DNA from: Escarpia spicata
Lineage: Eukaryota > Annelida > Polychaeta > Sabellida > Siboglinidae
Direction of reading: 5' to 3'
Assembly: GCA_963995525.1 (NCBI GenBank)
Contig: OZ023207.1
Span: 28,985,373-29,049,372, forward strand
Length of the DNA: 64,000 nt
A program made the translations under genes and the position numbers. Shown piece by piece: positions 43,901 through 61,900 of this stretch. Within the stretch, counting starts at the first letter, position 1, and the number at the start of each line of letters is the position of its first letter. Under the pieces are notes generated by a model. That model was not told the DNA's origin. It saw only the letters and a list, made by a program, of their open reading frames with translations, and searched no databases.

Positions 43901-46900
43901 GGTGTCCATCATAACATATGAGTCTCCATCATAACATAGGGGTGTCCATCATAACATATGTGTCTCCATCATAACATATGTGTGTCCATCATAACATATG
44001 TGTCTCCATCATAACATATGTGTCTCCATCATAACATATGTGTCTCCATCATAACATATGTGTCTCCATCATAACATATGTGTGTCCATCATATCATGTG
44101 TCTCCACCATAACATATGTGTCTCCATCATAACATATGTGTCTCCATCATAACATATGTGTCTCCATCATAACATATGAGTGTCCATCATAACACATGTG
44201 TCTCCATCATAACACATGTGTCACCATCATAACATATGTGTCTCCATCATAACATATGTGTGTCCATCATAACATAGGTGTGTCCGTCATAACATATGTG
44301 TCTCCGTCATAACATATGTGTCTCCGTCATAACATATGTGTCTCCGTCATAACGTATGTGTCTCCATCATAACATATGTGTCTCCATCATAACATATGTG
44401 TGTCCATCATAACATATGTGTGTCCATCATAACATAGGTGTGTCCATAATAACATATGTGTCTCCGTCATAACATATGTGTCTCCGTCATAGCATATGTG
44501 TCTCCGTCATAACATATGTGTCTCCATCATAACATATGTGTCTCCATCATAACATGTGTGTCCATCATAACATATGTGTGTCCATCATAACATATGTGTG
44601 TCCGTCATAACATGTGTATCCATCATAACATATGTGTCTCCATCATAACATATGTGTCTCCATCATAAAAGATGTGTCTCCATCATAACATATGTGTCTC
44701 CATCATAACATATGTGTCTCCACCATAACATGTGTGTCCATCATAACATATGTGTCTCCATCATAACATATATGTGTCCATCATAACATATGTTTGTCCA
44801 TCATAACATATATGTGTCCATCATAACATGGGTGTCTCAACCATAACATATGTGTGTCCATCATAACATATGTCTGTCCACCATAACATATGTGTGTCCG
44901 TCATAACATATGTGTCTCCATCATAACATATGTGTCTCCATCATAACATATGTGTTTCCATCATAACATATGTGTCTCCATCGTAACATATGTGTCTCCA
45001 TCATAACATATGTGTGTCCATCATAACATAGGTGTGTCCGTCATAACATATGTGTCTCCGTCATAACATATGTGTCTCCGTCATAACATATGTGTCTCCA
45101 TCATAACATATGTGTCTCCATCATAACATATGTGTCTCCATCATAACATATGTGTGTCCATCATATCATGTGTCTCCACCATAACATATGTGTCTCCATC
45201 ATAACATATGTGTCTCCATCATAACATATGTGTCTCCATCATAACATATGAGTGTCCATCATAACACATGTGTCTCCATCATAACACATGTGTCACCATC
45301 ATAACATATGTGTCTCCATCATAACATATGTGTGTCCATCATAACATAGGTGTGTCCGTCATAACATATGTGTCTCCGTCATAACATATGTGTCTCCGTC
45401 ATAACATATGTGTCTCCGTCATAACGTATGTGTCTCCACCATAACATATGTGTGTCCATCATAACATATGTGTGTCCATCATAACATATGTGTGTCCATC
45501 ATAACATATGTGTCTCCATCATAACATATGTGTATCCATCATAACATATGTGTGTCCATCATAACATATGTGAGTCCATCATAACATATGTGTCTCCATC
45601 ATAACATATGTGTGTCCACCATAACATATGTGTGTCCACCATAACATATGTGTCTCCATCATAAAATATGTGTGTCCATCATAACATATATGTGTCCATC
45701 ATAACATATGTGTCTCCATCATAACATATGTGTGTCCATCATAACATGTGTGTCCATCATAACATATGTCTGTCCATCATAACATATGTGTCTCCATCAT
45801 AACATATATGTGTCCATCATAACATATGTGTGTCCATCATAACATATATTTGTCCATCATAACATGGGTGTCTCCACCATAACATATGTGTGTCCATCAT
45901 AACATATGTGTGTCCACCATAACATATGTGTGTCCATCATAACATATGTGTGTCAATCATAACATATGTGTGTCCATCATAACATATGTGTCTCCACCAT
46001 AACATATGTGTCTCCATCATAACATATGTGTCTCCATCATAACATATGTGTGTCTATCATAACATATGTGTCTCCACCATAACATATGTGTCTCCATCAT
46101 AACATATGTGTCTCCATCATAACATATGTGTGTCCATCATAAAATATGTCTCCATCATAACATGTGTATCTCCATCATAACATATGTGTGTCCATCATAG
46201 CATATGTGTGTCCATCATAACATATGTGTGTCCATCATAACATATGTGTGTCCATCATAACATATGTGTCTCCATCATAACATATATGTGTCCATCATAA
46301 CATATGTTTGTCCATCATAACATATATGTGTCCATCATAACATGGGTGTCTCCACCATAACATATGTGTGTCCATCATAACATATGTGTGTCCACCAAAA
46401 CATATGTGTGTCCATCATAACATATGTGTCTCCATCATAACATATGTGTCTCCATCATAACATATGTGTTTCCATCATAACATATGTGTCTCCATCGTAA
46501 CATATGTGTCTCCATCATAACATATGTGTGTCCATCATAACATAGGTGTGTCCGTCATAACATATGTGTCTCCTTCATAACATATGTGTCTCCGTCATAA
46601 CATATGTGTCTCCGTCATAACGTATGTGTCTCCATCATAACATATGTGTCTCCATCATAACATATGTGTGTCCATCATAACATATGTGTGTCCATCATAA
46701 CATAGGTGTGTCCATAATAACATATGTGTCTCCGTCATAACATATGTGTCTCCGTCATAGCATATGTGTCTCCGTCATAACATATGTGTCTCCATCATAA
46801 CATATGTGTCTCCATCATAACATGTGTGTCCATCATAACATATGTGTGTCCATCATAACATATGTGTGTCCGTCATAACATGTGTATCCATCATAACATA

Positions 46901-49900
46901 TGTGTCTCCATCATAACATATGTGTCTCCATCATAAAATATGTGTCTCCATCACAACATATGTGTCTCCATCATAACATATGTGTCTCCATCATAACATG
47001 TGTGTCCATCATAACATATGTGTGTCCATCATAACATATGTGTCTCCATCATAACATATGTGTCTCCATCATAACATATGCGTCTCCATCATAACATATG
47101 CGTCTCCATAATAACGTATTCGTGTCCATCATAACATAGGTGTCTCCATCATTACATATGTGCGTCCATCATAACATATGTCTCCATCATAACATACGTG
47201 TGTCCATCATAACATAGGTGTGTCCATCATAACATATGTGTCTCCGTCATAACATATGTGTCTCCATCATAACTTATGTGTCTCCGTCATAACATATGTG
47301 TGTCCATCATAACATATGTGTGTCCATCATAACATATGTGTGTCCATCATAACGTATGTGTCTCCATCATAACATATGTGTGTCCATCATAACATATGTG
47401 TGTCCATCATAACATAGGTGTGTCCATCATAACATAGGTGTCTCCATCATAACATAGGTGTCTCCATCATAACATAGGTGTCCATCATAACATATGAGTC
47501 TCCATCATAACATAGGGGTGTCCATCATAACATATGTGTCTCCATCATAACATATGTGTGTCCATCATAACATATGTGTCTCCATCATAACATATGTGTC
47601 TCCATCATAACATATGTGTCTCCATCATAACATATGTGTCTCCATCATAACATATGTGTGTCCATCATATCATATGTCTCCACCATAACATATGTGTCTC
47701 CATCATAACATATGTGTCTCCATCATAACATATGTGTCTCCATCATAACATATGAGTGTCCATCATAACACATGTGTCTCCATCATAACACATGTGTCAC
47801 CATCATAACATATGTGTCTCCATCATAACATATGTGTGTCCATCATAACATAGGTGTGTCCGTCATAACATATGTGTCTCCGTCATAACATATGTGTCTC
47901 CGTCATAACATATGTGTCTCCGTCATAACGTATGTGTCTCCATCATAACATATGTGTCTCCATCATAACATATGTGTGTCCATCATAACATATGTGTGTC
48001 CATCATAACATAGGTGTGTCCATAATAACATATGTGTCTCCGTCATAACATATGTGTCTCCGTCATAGCATATGTGTCTCCGTCATAACATATGTGTCTC
48101 CATCATAACATATGTGTCTCCATCATAACATGTGTGTCCATCACAACATATGTGTGTCCATCATAACATATGTGTGTCCGTCATAACATGTGTATCCATC
48201 ATAACATATGTGTCTCCATCATAACATATGTGTCTCCATCATAAAAGATGTGTCTCCATCATAACATATGTGTGTCCATCATAGCATATGTGTGTCCATC
48301 ATAACATATGTGTGTCCATCATAACATATGTGTGTCCATCATAACATATGTGTGTCCATCATAACATATGTGTCTCCATCATAACATATATGTGTCCATC
48401 ATAACATATGTTTGTCCATCATAACATATATGTGTCCATCATAACATGGGTGTCTCCACCATAACATATGTGTGTCCATCATAACATATGTGTGTCCACC
48501 AAAACATATGTGTGTCCATCATAACATATGTGTCTCCATCATAACATATGTGTCTCCATCATAACATATGTGTTTCCATCATAACATATGTGTCTCCATC
48601 GTAACATATGTGTCTCCATCATAACATATGTGTGTCCATCATAACATAGGTGTGTCCGTCATAACATATGTGTCTCCTTCATAACATATGTGTCTCCGTC
48701 ATAACATATGTGTCTCCGTCATAACGTATGTGTCTCCATCATAACATATGTGTCTCCATCATAACATATGTGTGTCCATCATAACATATGTGTGTCCATC
48801 ATAACATAGGTGTGTCCATAATAACATATGTGTCTCCGTCATAACATATGTGTCTCCGTCATAGCATATGTGTCTCCGTCATAACATATGTGTCTCCATC
48901 ATAACATATGTGTCTCCATCATAACATGTGTGTCCATCATAACATATGTGTGTCCATCATAACATATGTGTGTCCGTCATAACATGTGTATCCATCATAA
49001 CATATGTGTCTCCATCATAACATATGTGTCTCCATCATAAAATATGTGTCTCCATCACAACATATGTGTCTCCATCATAACATATGTGTCTCCATCATAA
49101 CATGTGTGTCCATCATAACATATGTGTGTCCATCATAACATATGTGTCTCCATCATAACATATGTGTCTCCATCATAACATATGCGTCTCCATCATAACA
49201 TATGCGTCTCCATAATAACGTATTCGTGTCCATCATAACATAGGTGTCTCCATCATTACATATGTGCGTCCATCATAACATATGTCTCCATCATAACATA
49301 CGTGTGTCCATCATAACATAGGTGTGTCCATCATAACATATGTGTCTCCGTCATAACATATGTGTCTCCATCATAACTTATGTGTCTCCGTCATAACATA
49401 TGTGTGTCCATCATAACATATGTGTGTCCATCATAACATATGTGTGTCCATCATAACGTATGTGTCTCCATCATAACATATGTGTGTCCATCATAACATA
49501 TGTGTGTCCATCATAACATAGGTGTGTCCATCATAACATAGGTGTCTCCATCATAACATAGGTGTCTCCATCATAACATAGGTGTCCATCATAACATATG
49601 AGTCTCCATCATAACATAGGGGTGTCCATCATAACATATGTGTCTCCATCATAACATATGTGTGTCCATCATAACATATGTGTCTCCATCATAACATATG
49701 TGTCTCCATCATAACATATGTGTCTCCATCATAACATATGTGTCTCCATCATAACATATGTGTGTCCATCATATCATATGTCTCCACCATAACATATGTG
49801 TCTCCATCATAACATATGTGTCTCCATCATAACATATGTGTCTCCATCATAACATATGAGTGTCCATCATAACACATGTGTCTCCATCATAACACATGTG

Positions 49901-52900
49901 TCACCATCATAACATATGTGTCTCCATCATAACATATGTGTGTCCATCATAACATAGGTGTGTCCGTCATAACATATGTGTCTCCGTCATAACATATGTG
50001 TCTCCGTCATAACATATGTGTCTCCGTCATAACGTATGTGTCTCCATCATAACATATGTGTCTCCATCATAACATATGTGTGTCCATCATAACATATGTG
50101 TGTCCATCATAACATAGGTGTGTCCATAATAACATATGTGTCTCCGTCATAACATATGTGTCTCCGTCATAGCATATGTGTCTCCGTCATAACATATGTG
50201 TCTCCATCATAACATATGTGTCTCCATCATAACATGTGTGTCCATCACAACATATGTGTGTCCATCATAACATATGTGTGTCCGTCATAACATGTGTATC
50301 CATCATAACATATGTGTCTCCATCATAACATATGTGTCTCCATCATAAAAGATGTGTCTCCATCATAACATATGTGTCTCCATCATAACATATGTGTCTC
50401 CATCATAACATGTGTGTCCATCATAACATATGTGTCTCCATCATAACATATATGTGTCCATCATAACATATGTTTGTCCATCATAACATATATGTGTCCA
50501 TCATAACATGGGTGTCTCAACCATAACATATGTGTGTCCATCATAACATATGTCTGTCCACCATAACATATGTGTGTCCGTCATAACATATGTGTCTCCA
50601 TCATAACATATGTGTCTCCATCATAACATATGTGTTTCCATCATAACATATGTGTCTCCATCGTAACATATGTGTCTCCATCATAACATATGTGTGTCCA
50701 TCATAACATAGGTGTGTCCGTCATAACATATGTGTCTCCGTCATAACATATGTGTCTCCGTCATAACATATGTGTCTCCGTCATAACGTATGTGTCTCCA
50801 TCATAACATATGTGTCTCCATCATAACATATGTGTGTCCATCATAACATATTTGTGTCCATCATAACATAGGTGTGTCCATAATAAAATATGTGTCTCCG
50901 TCATAACATATGTGTCTCCGTCATAGCATATGAGTCTCCGTCATAACATATGTGTCTCCATCATAACATATGTGTCTCCATCATAACATGTGTGTCCATC
51001 ATAACATATGTGTGTCCATCATAACATATGTGTGTCCGTCATAACATGTGTATCCATCATAACATATGTGTCTCCATCATAACATATGTGTCTCCATCAT
51101 AAAATATGTGTCTCCATCATAACATATGTGTCTCCATCATAACATATGTGTCTCCATCATAACATGTGTGTCCATCATAACATATGTGTGTCCATCATAA
51201 CATATGTGTCTCCATCATAACATATGTGTCTCCATCATAACATATGCGTCTCCATCATAACATATGCGTCTCCATAATAACGTATGCGTGTCCATCATAA
51301 CATAGGTGTCTCCATCATTACATATGTGCGTCCATCATAACATATGTCTCCATCATAACATACGTGTGTCCATCATAACATAGGTGTGTCCATCATAACA
51401 TATGTGTCTCCGTCATAACATATGTGTCTCCATCATAACTTATGTGTCTCCGTCATAACATATGTGTGTCCATCATAACATATGTGTGTCCATCATAACA
51501 TATGTGTGTCCATCATAACGTATGTGTCTCCATCATAACATATGTGTGTCCATCATAACATATGTGTGTCCATCATAACATATGTGTCTCCATCATAACA
51601 TATGTGTCTCCATCATAACATAGGTGTGTCCATCATAACATAGGTGTCTCCATCATAACATAGGTGTCTCCATCATAACATAGGTGTCCATCATAACATA
51701 TGAGTCTCCATCATAACATAGGGGTGTCCATCATAACATATGTGTCTCCATCATAACATATGTGTGTCCATCATAACATATGTGTCTCCATCATAACATA
51801 TGTGTCTCCATCATAACATATGTGTCTCCATCATAACATATGTGTCTCCATCATAACATATGTGTCTCCATCATAACATATGTGTGTCCATCATATCATG
51901 TGTCTCCATCATAACATATGTGTCTCCATCATAACATATGTGTCTCCATCATAACATATGTGTCTCCATCATAACATATGAGTGTCCATCATAACACATG
52001 TGTCTCCATCATAACACATGTGTCACCATCATAACACATGTGTGTCCATCATAACACATGTTTCTCCATCATAACACATATACGTGTGTCCTCCATAACA
52101 TACGTGTGTCCACCATAACATATGTGTCTCCAACATAACATATGTGTCTCCTCCATAACATATATCTCCACCATAAGATATGTGTGTCCATCATAAGATA
52201 TGTGTGTCCATCATAAGATATGTGTCTGCATCATAAGATATGTGTCTCCATCATAACATATGTGTCACCATCATAACACATGTGTGTCCATCATAACATG
52301 TGTCTCCATCATAACATATGTGTGTCCATCATAACATATGTGTGTCCATCATAACATATGTGTGTCCATCATAACATATGTGTCTCCATCATAACATATG
52401 TGTGTCCATCATAACATATGTGTGTCCATCATAACATATGTGAGTCCATCATAACATATGTGTCTCCATCATAACATATGTGTGTCCACCATAACATATG
52501 TGTGTCCACCATAACATATGTGTCTCCATCATAACATATGTGTGTCCATCATAACATATATGTGTCCATCATAACATATGTGTCTCCATCATAACATATG
52601 TGTGTCCATCATAACATGTGTGTCCATCATAACATATGTGTGTCCATCATAACATATGTGTCTCCATCATAACATATGTGTCTCCATCATAACATATGTG
52701 TGTCCATCATAACATATGTCTGTCCATCATAACATATGTGTCTCCATCATAACATATATGTGTCCATCATAACATATGTGTGTCCATCATAACATATATG
52801 TGTCCATCATAACATGGGTGTCTCCACCATAACATATGTGTGTCCATCATAACATATGTGTGTCCACCATAACATATGTGTGTCCATCATAACATATGTG

Positions 52901-55900
52901 TGTCAATCATAACATATGTGTGTCCATCATAACATATGTGTCTCCACCATAACATATGTGTCTCCATCATAACATATGTGTCTCCATCATAACATATGTG
53001 TGTCCATCATAACATATGTGTCTCCACCATAACATATGTGTCTCCATCATAACATATGTGTCTCCATCATAACATATGTGTGTCCATCATAAAATATGTA
53101 TCCATCATAACATGTGTGTCTCCATCATAACATATGTGTCTCCATCATAACATATGCGTCTCCATCATAACATATGCGTCTCCATAATAACGTATGCGTG
53201 TCCATCATAACATAGGTGTCTCCATCATTACATATGTGCGTCCATCATAACATATGTCTCCATCATAACATACGTGTGTCCATCATAACATAGGTGTGTC
53301 CATCATAACATATGTGTCTCCGTCATAACATATGTGTCTCCATCATAACTTATGTGTCTCCGTCATAACATATGTGTGTCCATCATAACATATGTGTGTC
53401 CATCATAACATATGTGTGTCCATCATAACGTATGTGTCTCCATCATAACATATGTGTGTCCATCATAACATATGTGTGTCCATCATAACATATGTGTCTC
53501 CATCATAACATATGTGTCTCCATCATAACATAGGTGTGTCCATCATAACATAGGTGTCTCCATCATAACATAGGTGTCTCCATCATAACATAGGTGTCCA
53601 TCATAACATATGAGTCTCCATCATAACATAGGGGTGTCCATCATAATATATGTGTCTCCATCATAACATATGTGTGTCCATCATAACATATGTGTCTCCA
53701 TCATAACATATGTGTCTCCATCATAACATATGTGTCTCCATCATAACATATGTGTCTCCATCATAACATATGTGTGTCCATCATATCATGTGTCTCCATC
53801 ATAACATATGTGTCTCCATCATAACATATGTGTCTCCATCATAACATATGTGTCTCCATCATAACATATGAGTGTCCATCATAACACATGTGTCTCCATC
53901 ATAACACATGTGTCACCATCATAACACATGTGTGTCCATCATAACACATGTTTCTCCATCATAACACATATACGTGTGTCCTCCATAACATACGTGTGTC
54001 CACCATAACATATGTGTCTCCAACATAACATATGTGTCTCCACCATAACATATATCTCCACCATAAGATATGTGTGTCCATCATAAGATATGTGTGTCCA
54101 TCATAAGATATGTGTCTGCATCATAAGATATGTGTCTCCATCATAACATATGTGTCACCATCATAACACATGTGTGTCCATCATAACATGTGTCTCCATC
54201 ATAACATATGTGTGTCCATCATAACATATGTGTGTCCATCATAACATATGTGTGTCCATCATAACATATGTGTCTCCATCATAACATATGTGTGTCCATC
54301 ATAACATATGTGTGTCCATCATAACATATGTGAGTCCATCATAACATATGTGTCTCCATCATAACATATGTGTGTCCACCATAACATATGTGTGTCCACC
54401 ATAACATATGTGTCTCCATCATAACATATGTGTGTCCATCATAACATATATGTGTCCATCATAACATATGTGTCTCCATCATAACATATGTGTGTCCATC
54501 ATAACATGTGTGTCCATCATAACATATGTGTGTCCATCATAACATATGTGTCTCCATCATAACATATGTGTCTCCATCATAACATATGTGTGTCCATCAT
54601 AACATATGTCTGTCCATCATAACATATGTGTCTCCATCATAACATATATGTGTCCATCATAACATATGTGTGTCCATCATAACATATATGTGTCCATCAT
54701 AACATGGGTGTCTCCACCATAACATATGTGTGTCCATCATAACATATGTGTGTCCACCATAACATATGTGTGTCCATCATAACATATGTGTGTCAATCAT
54801 AACATATGTGTGTCCATCATAACATATGTGTCTCCACCATAACATATGTGTCTCCATCATAACATATGTGTCTCCATCATAACATATGTGTGTCCATCAT
54901 AACATATGTGTCTCCACCATAACATATGTGTCTCCATCATAACATATGTGTCTCCATCATAACATATGTGTGTCCATCATAAAATATGTATCCATCATAA
55001 CATGTGTGTCTCCATCATAACATATGTGTCTCCATCATAACATATGCGTCTCCATCATAACATATGCGTCTCCATAATAACGTATGCGTGTCCATCATAA
55101 CATAGGTGTCTCCATCATTACATATGTGCGTCCATCATAACATATGTCTCCATCATAACATACGTGTGTCCATCATAACATAGGTGTGTCCATCATAACA
55201 TATGTGTCTCCGTCATAACATATGTGTCTCCATCATAACTTATGTGTCTCCGTCATAACATATGTGTGTCCATCATAACATATGTGTGTCCATCATAACA
55301 TATGTGTGTCCATCATAACGTATGTGTCTCCATCATAACATATGTGTGTCCATCATAACATATGTGTGTCCATCATAACATATGTGTCTCCATCATAACA
55401 TATGTGTCTCCATCATAACATAGGTGTGTCCATCATAACATAGGTGTCTCCATCATAACATAGGTGTCTCCATCATAACATAGGTGTCCATCATAACATA
55501 TGAGTCTCCATCATAACATAGGGGTGTCCATCATAATATATGTGTCTCCATCATAACATATGTGTGTCCATCATAACATATGTGTCTCCATCATAACATA
55601 TGTGTCTCCATCATAACATATGTGTCTCCATCATAACATATGTGTCTCCATCATAACATATGTCTGTCCATCATATCATGTGTCTCCATCATAACATATG
55701 TGTCTCCATCATAACATATGTGTCTCCATCATAACATATGTGTCTCCATCATAACATATGAGTGTCCATCATAACACATGTGTCTCCATCATAACACATG
55801 TGTCACCATCATAACACATGTGTGTCCAGCATAACACATGTTTCTCCATCATAACACATATACGTGTGTCCTCCATAACATACGTGTGTCCACCATAACA

Positions 55901-58900
55901 TATGTGTCTCCAACATAACATATGTGTCTCCACCATAACATATATCTCCACCATAAGATATGTGTGTCCATCATAAGATATGTGTGTCCATCATAAGATA
56001 TGTGTCTCCATCATAAGATATGTGTCTCCATCATAACATATGTGTCACCATCATAACACATGTGTGTCCATCATAACATATGTGTGTCCATCATAACATA
56101 TGTGTGTCCATCATAACATATGTGTGTCCATCATAACATATGTGTGTCCATCATAACATATGTGTCTCCATCATAACATATGTGTGTCCATCATAACATA
56201 TGTGTGTCCATCATAACATATGTGAGTCCATCATAACATATGTGTGTCCATCATAACATATGTGTGTCCACCATAACATATGTGTGTCCACCATAACATA
56301 TGTGTCTCCATCATAACATATGTGTGTCCATCATAACATAGGTGTGTCCATCATAACATAGGTGTCTCCATCATAACATAGGTGTCTCCATCATAACATA
56401 GGTGTCCATCATAACATATGTGTCTCCATCATAACATATGTGTGTCCATCATAACATATGTGTCTCCATCATAACATATGTGTCTCCATCATAACATATG
56501 TGTCTCCATCATAACATATGTGTCTCCATCATAACATATGTGTCTCCATCATAACATATGTGTGTCCATCATATCATGTGTCTCCATCATAACATATGTG
56601 TCTCCATCATAACATATGTGTCTCCATCATAACATATGTGTCTCCATCATAACATATGAGTGTCCATCATAACACATGTGTCTCCATCATAACACATGTG
56701 TCACCATCATAACACATGTGTGTCCAGCATAACACATGTTTCTCCATCATAACACATATACGTGTGTCCTCCATAACATACGTGTGTCCACCATAACATA
56801 TGTGTCTCCAACATAACATATGTGTCTCCACCATAACATATATCTCCACCATAAGATATGTGTGTCCATCATAAGATATGTGTGTCCATCATAAGATATG
56901 TGTCTGCATCATACGATATGTGTCTCCATCATAACATATGTGTCACCATCATAACACATGTGTGTCCATCATAACATGTGTCTCCATCATAACATATGTG
57001 TGTCCATCATAACATATGTGTGTCCATCATAACATATGTGTGTCCATCATAACATATGTGTCTCCATCATAACATATGTGTGTCCATCATAACATATGTG
57101 TGTCCATCATAACATATGTGAGTCCATCATAACATATGTGTCTCCATCATAACATATGTGTGTCCACCATAACATATGTGTGTCCACCATAACATATGTG
57201 TCTCCATCATAACATATGTGTGTCCATCATAACATATATGTGTCCATCATAACATATGTGTCTCCATCATAACATATGTGTGTCCATCATAACATGTGTG
57301 TCCATCATAACATATGTGTGTCCATCATAACATATGTGTCTCCATCATAACATATGTGTCTCCATCATAACATATGTGTGTCCATCATAACATATGTCTG
57401 TCCATCATAACATATGTGTCTCCATCATAACATATATGTGTCCATCATAACATATGTGTGTCCATCATAACATATATGTGTCCATCATAACATGGGTGTC
57501 TCCACCATAACATATGTGTGTCCATCATAACATATGTGTGTCCACCATAACATATGTGTGTCCATCATAACATATGTGTGTCAATCATAACATATGTGTG
57601 TCCATCATAACATATGTGTCTCCACCATAACATATGTGTCTCCATCATAACATATGTGTCTCCATCATAACATATGTGTGTCCATCATAACATATGTGTC
57701 TCCACCATAACATATGTGTCTCCATCATAACATATGTGTCTCCATCATAACATATGTGTGTCCATCATAAAATATGTATCCATCATAACATGTGTGTCTC
57801 CATCATAACATATGTGTCTCCATCATAACATATGCGTCTCCATCATAACATATGCGTCTCCATAATAACGTATGCGTGTCCATCATAACATAGGTGTCTC
57901 CATCATTACATATGCGCGTCCATCATAACATATGTCTCCATCATAACATACGTGTGTCCATCATAACATAGGTGTGTCCATCATAACATATGTGTCTCCG
58001 TCATAACATATGTGTCTCCATCATAACTTATGTGTCTCCGTCATAACATATGTGTGTCCATCATAACATATGTGTGTCCATCATAACATATGTGTGTCCA
58101 TCATAACGTATGTGTCTCCATCATAACATATGTGTGTCCATCATAACATATGTGTGTCCATCATAACATATGTGTCTCCATCATAACATATGTGTCTCCA
58201 TCATAACATAGGTGTGTCCATCATAACATAGGTGTCTCCATCATAACATAGGTGTCTCCATCATAACATAGGTGTCCATCATAACATATGAGTCTCCATC
58301 ATAACATAGGGGTGTCCATCATAATATATGTGTCTCCATCATAACATATGTGTGTCCATCATAACATATGTGTCTCCATCATAACATATGTGTCTCCATC
58401 ATAACATATGTGTCTCCATCATAACATATGTGTCTCCATCATAACATATGTGTGTCCATCATATCATGTGTCTCCATCATAACATATGTGTCTCCATCAT
58501 AACATATGTGTCTCCATCATAACATATGTGTCTCCATCATAACATATGAGTGTCCATCATAACACATGTGTCTCCATCATAACACATGTGTCACCATCAT
58601 AACACATGTGTGTCCAGCATAACACATGTTTCTCCATCATAACACATATACGTGTGTCCTCCATAACATACGTGTGTCCACCATAACATATGTGTCTCCA
58701 ACATAACATATGTGTCTCCACCATAACATATATCTCCACCATAAGATATGTGTGTCCATCATAAGATATGTGTGTCCATCATAAGATATGTGTCTGCATC
58801 ATAAGATATGTGTCTCCATCATAACATATGTGTCACCATCATAACACATGTGTGTCCATCATAACATATGTGTGTCCATCATAACATATGTGTGTCCATC

Positions 58901-61900
58901 ATAACATATGTGTGTCCATCATAACATATGTGTGTCCATCATAACATATGTGTCTCCATCATAACATATGTGTGTCCATCATAACATATGTGTGTCCATC
59001 ATAACATATGTGAGTCCATCATAACATATGTGTGTCCATCATAACATATGTGTGTCCACCATAACATATGTGTGTCCACCATAACATATGTGTCTCCATC
59101 ATAACATATGTGTGTCCATCATAACATAGGTGTGTCCATCATAACATAGGTGTCTCCATCATAACATAGGTGTCTCCATCATAACATAGGTGTCCATCAT
59201 AACATATGTGTCTCCATCATAACATATGTGTGTCCATCATAACATATGTGTCTCCATCATAACATATGTGTCTCCATCATAACATATGTGTCTCCATCAT
59301 AACATATGTGTCTCCATCATAACATATGTGTCTCCATCATAACATATGTGTGTCCATCATATCATGTGTCTCCATCATAACATATGTGTCTCCATCATAA
59401 CATATGTGTCTCCATCATAACATATGTGTCTCCATCATAACATATGAGTGTCCATCATAACACATGTGTCTCCATCGTAACACATGTGTCACCATCATAA
59501 CACATGTGTGTCCAGCATAACACATGTTTCTCCATCATAACACATATACGTGTGTCCTCCATAACATACGTGTGTCCACCATAACATATGTGTCTCCAAC
59601 ATAACATATGTGTCTCCACCATAACATATATCTCCACCATAAGATATGTGTGTCCATCATAAGATATGTGTGTCCATCATAAGATATGTGTCTGCATCAT
59701 AATATATGTGTCTCCATCATAACATATGTGTCACCATCATAACACATGTGTGTCCATCATAACATTTGTGTGTCCATCATAACATATGTGTGTCCATCAT
59801 AACATATGTGTGTCCATCATAACATATGTGTGTCCATCATAACATATGTGTCTCCATCATAACATATGTGTGTCCATCATAACATATGTGTGTCCATCAT
59901 AACATATGTGAGTCCATCATAACATATGTGTGTCCATCATAACATATGTGTGTCCACCATAACATATGTGTGTCCACCATAACATATGTGTCTCCATCAT
60001 AACATATGAGTGTCCATCATAACACATGTGTCTCCATCATAACACATGTGTCACCATCATAACATATGTGTCTCCATCATAACATATGTGTGTCCATCAT
60101 AACATATGTGTGTCCATCATAACATATGTGTGTCCATCATAACATAGGTGTGTCCATAATAACATATGTGTCTCCGTCATAACATATGTGTCTCCGTCAT
60201 AGCATATGAGTCTCCGTCATAACATATGTGTCTCCATCATAACATATGTGTCTCCATCATAACATGTGTGTCCATCATAACATATGTGTGTCCATCATAA
60301 CATATGTGTGACCGTCATAACATGTGTATCCATCATAACATATGTGTCTCCATCATAACATATGTGTCTCCATCATAAAATATGTGTCTCCATCATAACA
60401 TATGTGTCTCCATCATAACATATGTGTCTCCATCATAACATGTGTGTCCATCATAACATATGTGTGTCCATCATAACATATGTGTCTCCATCATAACATA
60501 TGTGTCTCCATCATAACATATGCGTCTCCATCATAACATATGCGTCTCCATAATAACGTATGCGTGTCCATCATAACATAGGTGTCTCCATCATTACATA
60601 TGTGCGTCCATCATAACATATGTCTCCATCATAACATACGTGTGTCCATCATAACATAGGTGTGTCCATCATAACATATGTGTCTCCGTCATAACATATG
60701 TGTCTCCATCATAACATATGTGTGTCCACCATAACATATGTGTGTCCACCATAACATATGTGTCTCCATCATAACATATGTGTGTCCATCATAACATATA
60801 TGTGTCCATCATAACATATGTGTCTCCATCATAACATATGTGTGTCCATCATAACATGTGTGTCCATCATAACATATGTGTGTCCATCATAACATATGTG
60901 TCTCCATCATAACATATGTGTCTCCATCATAACATATGTGTGTCCATCATAACATATGTCTGTCCATCATAACATATGTGTCTCCATCATAACATATATG
61001 TGTCCATCATAACATATGTGTGTCCATCATAACATATATGTGTCCATCATAACATGGGTGTCTCCACCATAACATATGTGTGTCCATCATAACATATGTG
61101 TGTCCACCATAACATATGTGTGTCCATCATAACATATGTGTGTCAATCATAACATATGTGTGTCCATCATAACATATGTGTCTCCACCATAACATATGTG
61201 TCTCCATCATAACATATGTGTCTCCATCATAACATATGTGTGTCCATCATAACATATGTGTCTCCACCATAACATATGTGTCTCCATCATAACATATGTG
61301 TCTCCATCATAACATATGTGTGTCCATCATAAAATATGTATCCATCATAACATGTGTGTCTCCATCATAACATATGTGTCTCCATCATAACATATGCGTC
61401 TCCATCATAACATATGCGTCTCCATAATAACGTATGCGTGTCCATCATAACATAGGTGTCTCCATCATTACATATGCGCGTCCATCATAACATATGTCTC
61501 CATCATAACATACGTGTGTCCATCATAACATAGGTGTGTCCATCATAACATATGTGTCTCCGTCATAACATATGTGTCTCCATCATAACTTATGTGTCTC
61601 CGTCATAACATATGTGTGTCCATCATAACATATGTGTGTCCATCATAACATATGTGTGTCCATCATAACGTATGTGTCTCCATCATAACATATGTGTGTC
61701 CATCATAACATATGTGTGTCCATCATAACATATGTGTCTCCATCATAACATATGTGTCTCCATCATAACATAGGTGTGTCCATCATAACATAGGTGTCTC
61801 CATCATAACATAGGTGTCTCCATCATAACATAGGTGTCCATCATAACATATGAGTCTCCATCATAACATAGGGGTGTCCATCATAATATATGTGTCTCCA